Assembly (NCBI GenBank): GCA_964460075.1
Contig: CAYWPC010000012.1
Location: 13,584-77,583, forward strand
Length of the DNA stretch: 64,000 nt
Direction: 5' to 3'
Origin: JAMBLL01 sp964460075
GTDB taxonomy: Bacteria; Actinomycetota; Acidimicrobiia; Spongiisociales; UBA5794
In this document: one piece after another, positions 60,489 to 64,000 of the stretch
How positions within the stretch are numbered: position 1 is the first letter of the stretch
How the letters are laid out: every line of letters starts with the position of its first letter
Made by a program: the position numbers and the translations under genes
The notes under the pieces: model-generated
Seen by the model: the letters and a program-made list of their open reading frames with translations, nothing else
What the model was told of the DNA's origin: nothing
The model's database searches: none

Positions 60489-63400
60489 GTGGCCGACAGC
60501 TTTGCTCATCTCCATGTCCACACCGAGTTCTCAATGCTCGACGGGGCGGCAAGAGTCAAGGATCTCGTCGACGCGGTCGCAGCAGACGGGCAACCCGCTG
60601 TAGCCATCACCGACCACGGCGTGCTGTACGGCGTCGTCGACTTCATGAAGGCAGCCAGAGCCGCCAACATCAAGCCCATCATCGGTATCGAAGCCTATGT
60701 GACACCCGGCTCACGATTCGAGCGGCTGCCACGCAGGGACGATGTGCGATATCACATGTCGATCATCGCCGAGAACGAAACCGGATACCGCAACCTCATT
60801 CAGTTGGCGTCTCTTGCATACACAGAGGGCTTCTACTACAAGCCGAGGATGGACGTCGAGTTGCTCTCCCGATTTTCCGGTGGGCTGATCGCGACAACTG
60901 GCTGTCTCGGTGGCCATGTGCCGCAGCTGCTCGGCGTCGACGACACCGCCGACGAGGACCAGCGCGGCCAGGAGCGTGACTTCGACGCTGCCCTCGCCGC
61001 GGCCGGCATGTATCAGGACATCTTTGGGCGTGACAACTTCTTCATCGAGCTTCAGGACCACGGAATCCCTGCTCAACGCAGGATCATGGATGACCTCCTG
61101 GCGATTGGTCGCACGATTGATGCGCCACTATTGGCGGCAAACGACTCGCATTACACACACGCCCATGAAGCAGATGCCCACGACGCTCTGCTGTGTATCC
61201 AGACTGGATCGGTCAAGTCGGACGAGAACCGCTTCAAGTTCCATTCCCAGGAGTTCTACGTCAAGTCCGCGGCACAGATGCGGGCCCTGTTCCCGCAGGA
61301 CCGATATCGGGATGCATGCAACAACACGCTGTGGGTCGCCGAGCGTGTGGATCTCGACATCGAGTTCGGCAAGATCCTCCTTCCACAGTTCCCCGTCCCC
61401 GATGGTTATGACGAGGACTCATACCTCAGACATCTCGTCATGGAGGGAGCATCCAAGCGATACGGACCGCTCGACGAGGTGACGAGCAATCGGATCGAGC
61501 ATGAACTCGGTGTCATAACCGCAATGGGCTTCTCCGCGTACTTTCTCATCGTGTGGGATCTCATCGATCACGCGAGGAAGCAAAAAATCAGGACGGGTCC
61601 AGGTCGAGGCAGCGCTGCTGGGTCGATCGTTGCGTACTGCCTGAAGATCACCGATCTCGATCCGATTCAGTATGGACTCATATTCGAACGCTTCCTGAAC
61701 CCTGGGAGAGCGGAGATGCCCGATATCGATATGGACTTCGATGAGCGATATCGCGGTGAGATGATCAAGTATTCGGCCGACAAGTACGGCTCGGACCATG
61801 TGGCGCAGATCATCACCTTCTCGACGATCAAAGGCAAACAGGCGATCCGAGACGCAGCCAGGGTGCTCGACTACCCATACTCGACAGGTGATCAACTAGC
61901 GAAGGCGATGCCGCCTGCGATCCTGGGAAAAGATGCGACGATCAGTCAGTGCCTCAACTCGCCTGGACCGGAGGCCTCTGCCAACGACCGTGATCACTAT
62001 GCCGCCGCATCTGGTCTGCGAGATCTCCTCGACACGGTCGGTGGCGCGCACGAGATTATCGAGACTGCGAGAGGGCTCGAGGGGCTGAGGAGGCAAGATT
62101 CGATCCACGCAGCTGCAGTGGTGATCTCGCCCGAGCCGCTCACGAACATCGTTCCCATTCAGCAAAAGGGTGAGGGCGCTGAGATCGTGACCCAATACGA
62201 AATGCATGGTGTAGAGGCGCTCGGTCTCCTCAAGATGGACTTCCTCGGCCTCCGAAACCTCGCGACGATCGAACGCGCCTTGGAGCTCATCGAACGAAAT
62301 ACGAGCGTTCGACCCGATATCGATAACGTTCCGCTGGACGACGAAGCTGTGTACGAGATGCTTCGAAGAGGTGACTCGATCGGTGTGTTCCAGTTCGAGG
62401 GTGGGCCAATGCGTGCGCTCATGCGCAAGCTCGGTCCTGATCGCTTCGAGCACCTGATCGCTCTCAACGCGCTGTACCGGCCAGGAGCGCTTGGTGCGGG
62501 GATGCATCTCGAATACGCGGACAGGAAGAACGGGAAGTCTGCTGTCACCTACCCCCACGACGATCTCGCCCCTGTGCTCGGTGACACATACGGCATCATG
62601 GTGTACCAGGAGCAAGTCATGCAGACGGCTCAGACCATTGCCGGTTTTTCGATGGCAGACGCTGATGGTCTCCGCAAGGCAATGGGAAAAAAGATCCCGA
62701 GCCTCATGAGGGAGCAGGAGGCGAAGTTCGTCGAGGGCTGTGTCGAGCAAGGCTACGATGCACAGCTCGGCAAGGACCTGTTCGGGTTCATCGAGCACTT
62801 CGCCGGATATGGCTTCAACAAGAGTCACTCTGCTGCGTATGCCCTCGTTGCGTACCAAACCGCCTGGCTCAAGGCACATTTTCCCGCTGAGTACATGGCT
62901 GCGCTGCTGACGGCTGTTAAGAAGGACAAGGACAAGACCGCTTCGTATCTGCACGAATGTCGCATGATGGGCATCGACGTCATCGTGCCTGGTGTGAACG
63001 TGTCGGAGCGTGACTATCTCGCCCACAGCGGGCGGATCGTGTTCGGGCTCTCCGCTGTCCGCAATGTCGGCGAAGGAGTGGTTGATCTGATCGTCGCTGA
63101 GCGTGAAGCGTCAGGCGACTTCAAAGACTTTTTCGATTTCATCGACAGGGTCGACATCCAGGTGCTCAACAAGCGAACGATTGAATCGATGATCAAGGCC
63201 GGAGCCTTTGACAGCCTGGGACATGCTCGTCGGGGTCTTGTGGAGGTCGCGTATGTCGTTGTTGACGCGACGCTTGAGCGCAGACGGGCCGAAGAGGCCG
63301 GTCAATACAGCCTGTTCGGTGGCGGTGACACCGAGGTGTCGGACATTTCGCGCGTGATTCCCGACCATGAATGGGACAAGCGTGTACGGCTCGCGTTCGA

Positions 63401-63992
63401 GAAGGAGATGCTCGGCTTGTACATCTCTGATCATCCCCTGCTCGGCATCGAGACGGTGCTCGCGTCGATGACGGACACAGAGATTCCCGCTTTGTGGGAG
63501 AAAGAAGATCGTTCACAGGCGACGATCGGAGGCGTTATCGGTTCTCTGAATCGCAGGTACACCCGCAAGGGTGAGCCGATGGTGTACTTCAGCGTTGAGG
63601 GGCTAGAAGGCAGTGTCGAGGCCGTAGCGTTCCCGAGGACCGTTGCCGAACACGGGCCGATGATTCGTGAGGATGCTGTTGTCGTCTTGCGTGGTCGTGT
63701 TGACCATCGTGGCGACGACGTCAAGTTCATCGTGCAGTCGATACGGGAGCCGGATCTCAACGTGGATCGATCGGTTCGTGTGCGCGTGCCCGCGTCCATG
63801 CTCTCACCGAAAGTCGTTGAGCAACTCAAAGCTGTACTTGGGAACCATCCGGGTACGGCTCCGGTATTTCTCCACATGTCGGGCGGAACGGGGGAGAAGG
63901 TTCTTCGCCTCGGAGCGGATCACCGAGTCGATCCGCGTTCTGCTCTTTTCGCTGAACTACAGGAGCTCTTCGGACCGTCTGCAGTCTTCTAG
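60489..63992 (+). CDS. dnaE: DNA polymerase III subunit alpha
   Basis: Replicative polymerase of 1167 residues, complete within the window. The N-terminal PHP domain keeps its metal ligands: HLHVHTEFSML, ITDHGVLYG, GIEAYV, RYHMSIIAEN, ANDSHYTHAH; this is the pattern of actinobacterial DnaE1 with intrinsic PHP proofreading. The palm has PDIDMDFDERYR (near 411-422) with catalytic Asp residues; FAGYGFNKSHSAAYALVAYQTAWLKAHFPAEY is in the thumb/tau-binding area; an OB-fold (QATIGGVIGSLNRRYTRKGEPMVYFSVEGLEG) lies near residue 1010-1050. It is DnaE1 by length and motifs. GTG start; the 211-bp divergent gap with pfkA shows no clear promoter. Confidence 0.95.
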   Translation: MADSFAHLHVHTEFSMLDGAARVKDLVDAVAADGQPAVAITDHGVLYGVVDFMKAARAANIKPIIGIEAYVTPGSRFERLPRRDDVRYHMSIIAENETGYRNLIQLASLAYTEGFYYKPRMDVELLSRFSGGLIATTGCLGGHVPQLLGVDDTADEDQRGQERDFDAALAAAGMYQDIFGRDNFFIELQDHGIPAQRRIMDDLLAIGRTIDAPLLAANDSHYTHAHEADAHDALLCIQTGSVKSDENRFKFHSQEFYVKSAAQMRALFPQDRYRDACNNTLWVAERVDLDIEFGKILLPQFPVPDGYDEDSYLRHLVMEGASKRYGPLDEVTSNRIEHELGVITAMGFSAYFLIVWDLIDHARKQKIRTGPGRGSAAGSIVAYCLKITDLDPIQYGLIFERFLNPGRAEMPDIDMDFDERYRGEMIKYSADKYGSDHVAQIITFSTIKGKQAIRDAARVLDYPYSTGDQLAKAMPPAILGKDATISQCLNSPGPEASANDRDHYAAASGLRDLLDTVGGAHEIIETARGLEGLRRQDSIHAAAVVISPEPLTNIVPIQQKGEGAEIVTQYEMHGVEALGLLKMDFLGLRNLATIERALELIERNTSVRPDIDNVPLDDEAVYEMLRRGDSIGVFQFEGGPMRALMRKLGPDRFEHLIALNALYRPGALGAGMHLEYADRKNGKSAVTYPHDDLAPVLGDTYGIMVYQEQVMQTAQTIAGFSMADADGLRKAMGKKIPSLMREQEAKFVEGCVEQGYDAQLGKDLFGFIEHFAGYGFNKSHSAAYALVAYQTAWLKAHFPAEYMAALLTAVKKDKDKTASYLHECRMMGIDVIVPGVNVSERDYLAHSGRIVFGLSAVRNVGEGVVDLIVAEREASGDFKDFFDFIDRVDIQVLNKRTIESMIKAGAFDSLGHARRGLVEVAYVVVDATLERRRAEEAGQYSLFGGGDTEVSDISRVIPDHEWDKRVRLAFEKEMLGLYISDHPLLGIETVLASMTDTEIPALWEKEDRSQATIGGVIGSLNRRYTRKGEPMVYFSVEGLEGSVEAVAFPRTVAEHGPMIREDAVVVLRGRVDHRGDDVKFIVQSIREPDLNVDRSVRVRVPASMLSPKVVEQLKAVLGNHPGTAPVFLHMSGGTGEKVLRLGADHRVDPRSALFAELQELFGPSAVF

Positions 63993-64000
63993 CGGCCTGT

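Noticed and set aside
61896..63026. 376-codon minus-strand ORF opposite dnaE
   Set aside because: It mirrors the dnaE polymerase domain in the antisense frame; there is no ribosome-binding site or family motif.
1..64000. tRNA or rRNA genes
   Set aside because: I inspected the non-coding gaps for cloverleaf-like segments with GGTTCGA-type T arms and for conserved rRNA stretches and found none; a tRNA-scanning program could confirm this.

Overview
The window reads as a chromosomal, housekeeping-rich segment of a moderately GC-rich actinobacterium. Points in favour: a division and cell-wall (dcw) cluster with ftsL, ftsI, ftsW, ftsQ, ftsZ and sepF but no ftsA; MurE carrying the meso-diaminopimelate DNPR signature; a DUF3040 protein, an F420-type luciferase-like oxidoreductase, a wax ester synthase/DGAT, a MoxR-DUF58-transglutaminase operon and many GTG starts. 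Gene content suggests a deep branch such as Acidimicrobiia, but that is inference. I found no rRNA, tRNA, CRISPR array, insertion sequence or prophage. Coding density is very high and neighbouring genes repeatedly overlap by 1 or 4 bases.

Layout. 1-8.97 kb, minus strand: a branched-chain amino acid operon ilvB-ilvN-ilvC-leuA-leuB, continued by gnd and a DapA-family aldolase, with the 5' end of a transhydrogenase alpha gene at the left edge. Before ilvB there is a strong promoter, a 12-codon leader peptide rich in Ile/Val/Leu codons and an intrinsic terminator, which together look like an attenuator. 9-17.9 kb: a NYN-domain protein, an LLM oxidoreductase, queG, a metallophosphoesterase, a methyltransferase, and an SRPBCC-ArsA-small protein group followed by a ROK kinase and a YkvA-like protein. 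17.9-23.4 kb: an aminotransferase and the type II fatty acid synthesis cluster fabD-fabH-fabG-acpP-fabF. 23.5-34.5 kb: small membrane proteins, a phosphatase, DUF3040, a MerR-like regulator, the TgpA/DUF58/MoxR operon, two unrecognised proteins, a degenerate serine-recombinase-like protein, an HNH nuclease and a universal stress protein.

34.6-52.2 kb, plus strand: the dcw cluster mraZ-rsmH-ftsL-ftsI-murE-murF-mraY-murD-ftsW-murG-murC-murB-ftsQ-ftsZ-pgeF-yggS-sepF-yggT. A MraZ operator of GTGGG repeats spaced 10 bp overlaps its promoter. A perfect 15-bp inverted repeat ends directly at the rsmH start codon, and a 22-codon ORF fills the ftsL-ftsI gap. 52.2-64 kb: ileS on the minus strand behind a T-box riboswitch, then yggU, a DksA/TraR-like protein lacking most zinc ligands, lspA, rluD, a wax ester synthase, 6-phosphofructokinase (minus strand) and a complete DNA polymerase III alpha gene (dnaE).

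Together these genes make branched-chain amino acids, fatty acids and peptidoglycan, and run septation. The most interesting material is regulatory and small-scale: attenuator, T-box, MraZ operator, rsmH hairpin, coupling ORF, and several family members that have lost catalytic or metal-binding residues.
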